64,000 nt of DNA from the NCBI RefSeq assembly GCF_963675165.1, contig NC_087384.1, positions 5,139,182 to 5,203,181 of the forward strand, read 5' to 3'. Position numbers and translations under genes: made by a program. Shown here piece by piece: positions 62,466-64,000 of this stretch (position 1 is its first letter; every line of letters begins with the position of its first letter). The notes beneath the pieces are model-generated. The model searched no databases. It had not been told where the DNA came from and worked only from the letters and a program-made list of their open reading frames with translations. The DNA comes from Halichondria panicea (Eukaryota; Porifera; Demospongiae; Suberitida; Halichondriidae).

Positions 62466-64000
62466 ACCAGTGGATTCCTTGTTAAAAAGCGCTTCTATCT
62501 ATAATTTATTTATGCTATAGAGCTGGTAAGCTAAAAGTTAGCATTTTTAGTGTAGAAGTCCTAGGCATACTTGTCCACCACATATATAGTTACATGTAAA
62601 GCGTAAATGAAGCCATAATGGACCACATAACTTCTGGGGCCGAACTCAATGCAAATAGACTTTAGCATTGAGAGATTAATGTTTGACGTAGATGTTACAG
62701 ATAACTGTACAGTGATGTGTCCAGGCGGTGGTTATTATTCTTTATTAGTATTGTGATACTATTGCACTCCGTGGAATTTGTACAGTGAAGCAGTATCACT
62801 CCGGACAAGTAATTGAGGGTCGTCAAGGCTGAAATTGCACTGGGGGTTGTTTTAGAAACTGCCTCATAACGATTAGCAATCAATAGTATGGTTACTTGTG
62901 CAACGAGTGTTGCAAGCGTGCGCTTGCTAATGCCTCTCGCCATGTTTTTGCTTTCGCTCAGAGTGTTATAGAAGAGGTAAATAATTTGCAATGTGCTTCA
63001 TTGTTTCACAAGAAAGGGGTGTCCACAGTTAATAGTCTATATACTGTGAGTTTGTCAAAGGCACGGTGTAAGAGAGAAGAAAAAAAAGAAAGAAGAGAGA
63101 ACAGACAGTAGTATAGTATATACAGTACAATGTATGTATCTATTATACTGAAAAGAAAATACTTGTCTACATGTATCTATTGTTACCAGACTTGTGTACA
63201 TGTATCTATTGTTACCAGACTTGTGTACATGAATCTATTGTTATCTAGTCTATATGGTATCATTTGTTTTGTGGCTTACCGCTATACCAGGACCTCAAGA
63301 AAAAGAAGTAAGTTGACAGCCACTGGATTCTCTATTAACATGTGGGGATGAGCGCGCATGCGCATTGCATCCACAGGAATATTTAAAGGGTGTGTCCAAA
63401 GAGATCAAGTTCACAATGGCTACTGCTAGCTAGCTGTTTTAACATATCTTTTCTGACTCTTGTAGCTAACAAAAAGCTAGCGCTTTAGTGCAAGGCTAAC
63501 TCATGTGTTGAATAGAAAGTTTGTGTGAACAGATGATGCTATGAAAGATTCTGAAGAGACTGCAACAGCCTTCAATGTGAGTCAAACTAGCCATAACTCG
63601 AGAAAGAAGCTTTAGTTTGCTAATCCACGAATCAAAATCCAAGAGAACGTGGCTAGAAGCCTATAGAAGCTGTTAGTTTTCGTCGCATTGCAACCGTTGA
63701 GCAGTTACAGCTGGAACGGACACACACACACACACACACAGTTAGCTCCCTCGTGCGGCTACACCTCGAGGCATAATAAGGGACAGTCTTAACAAGCGCT
63801 GGCAATTAAGGTAAATAACACTCGGCTTTGCCTCTCGCAATTAATCGCTATTAATCCCATTGCACTTTTAACAATACCAGCAGATTACAGAAGGAGCAAC
63901 TAACTCTACATGAGTTTGGAAATTGTATCTCGTGTGTTTTCCTAAACGCCTTACAAGGAAGGTGATAAGCTAACCTATGTGTCAGCTCTTGCCTACTGAT
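62466..64000. other. Right end: no convincing gene
   Basis: Contains a 29-bp tandem repeat (63161-63247) and an (AC)n run (63721-63741). A + strand ATG at 63541 opens a 12-codon stretch (MKDSEETATAFN) ending in gtgagt and could be a first coding exon of a gene to the right, but nothing else supports it. The missing first exon of AMD1 was looked for here and not seen. Confidence 0.4.
63161..63247. repeat. 29-bp tandem repeat, three copies
   Basis: Unit acttgtctacatgtatctat plus tgttaccag at 63161, 63190 and 63219, with one to three differences. Confidence 0.92.

Noticed and set aside
62896-63351. Two + strand frames of about 70 codons as genes
   Set aside because: No family resemblance, no ATG in good context for the first, and the second spans a 29-bp tandem repeat.

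Overview
The window reads as nuclear DNA of an invertebrate animal. Genes are split into many short exons with GT-AG introns, and the protein families (EP400/domino chromatin ATPase, galectin, cytosolic sulfotransferase, animal-type AdoMet decarboxylase) are metazoan. Gene density is high but the spaces are packed with small inverted-repeat transposons. Together with the galectin this suits an early-branching animal such as a demosponge; that placement is inference, not something the sequence proves. There are no bacterial operons, no CRISPR array, and I found no rRNA or tRNA gene.

Layout. (1) About 1.5-19 kb, + strand: 33 exons of an EP400/domino-type SWI2/SNF2 ATPase. The 5' third of the gene (HSA domain, Walker A) lies left of the window. 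Joining my 33 exons gives an uninterrupted 1,502-residue frame. A galectin (1-433, - strand) and a decayed repeat-protein ORF (7315-7749, - strand) sit inside its introns. One exon can read through its splice donor into a 303-codon alternative tail, which recalls the fly DOM-A/DOM-B arrangement. (2) 19.2-25.5 kb, + strand: a five-exon gene for a 230-residue protein of unknown function with a probable myristoylation signal. (3) 26.0-26.8 kb: a sulfotransferase with a single frameshift. (4) 26.8-30.5 kb: repeats and a LINE remnant. (5) 30.6-57.5 kb, + strand: a tandem array of seven genes (called A-G here) for small proline-rich proteins with two membrane segments, resembling the CD225/dispanin (IFITM-superfamily) layout. 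A and C are one subtype; B, D, E, F and G are the other. F carries a 2-bp frameshift. (6) 57.7-61.3 kb, - strand: S-adenosylmethionine decarboxylase (AMD1), convergent with gene G and lacking only its first coding exon(s). (7) 61.3-64 kb: nested transposons and no convincing gene.

How the parts fit. The spacers after D, E and F each hold a decayed antisense copy of the last AMD1 exon, so the array probably grew by tandem duplication of a unit containing one proline-rich membrane gene plus the 3' end of its convergent neighbour AMD1. Similar sequence upstream of B and of D, and the alternating subtype order A-B-C-D, suggest an older duplication of a two-gene block. Array genes B, D, E, F and G keep the same TATA-type core promoter, so they are probably expressed in a similar way. 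All domain names come from reading motifs by eye; no database search was run.
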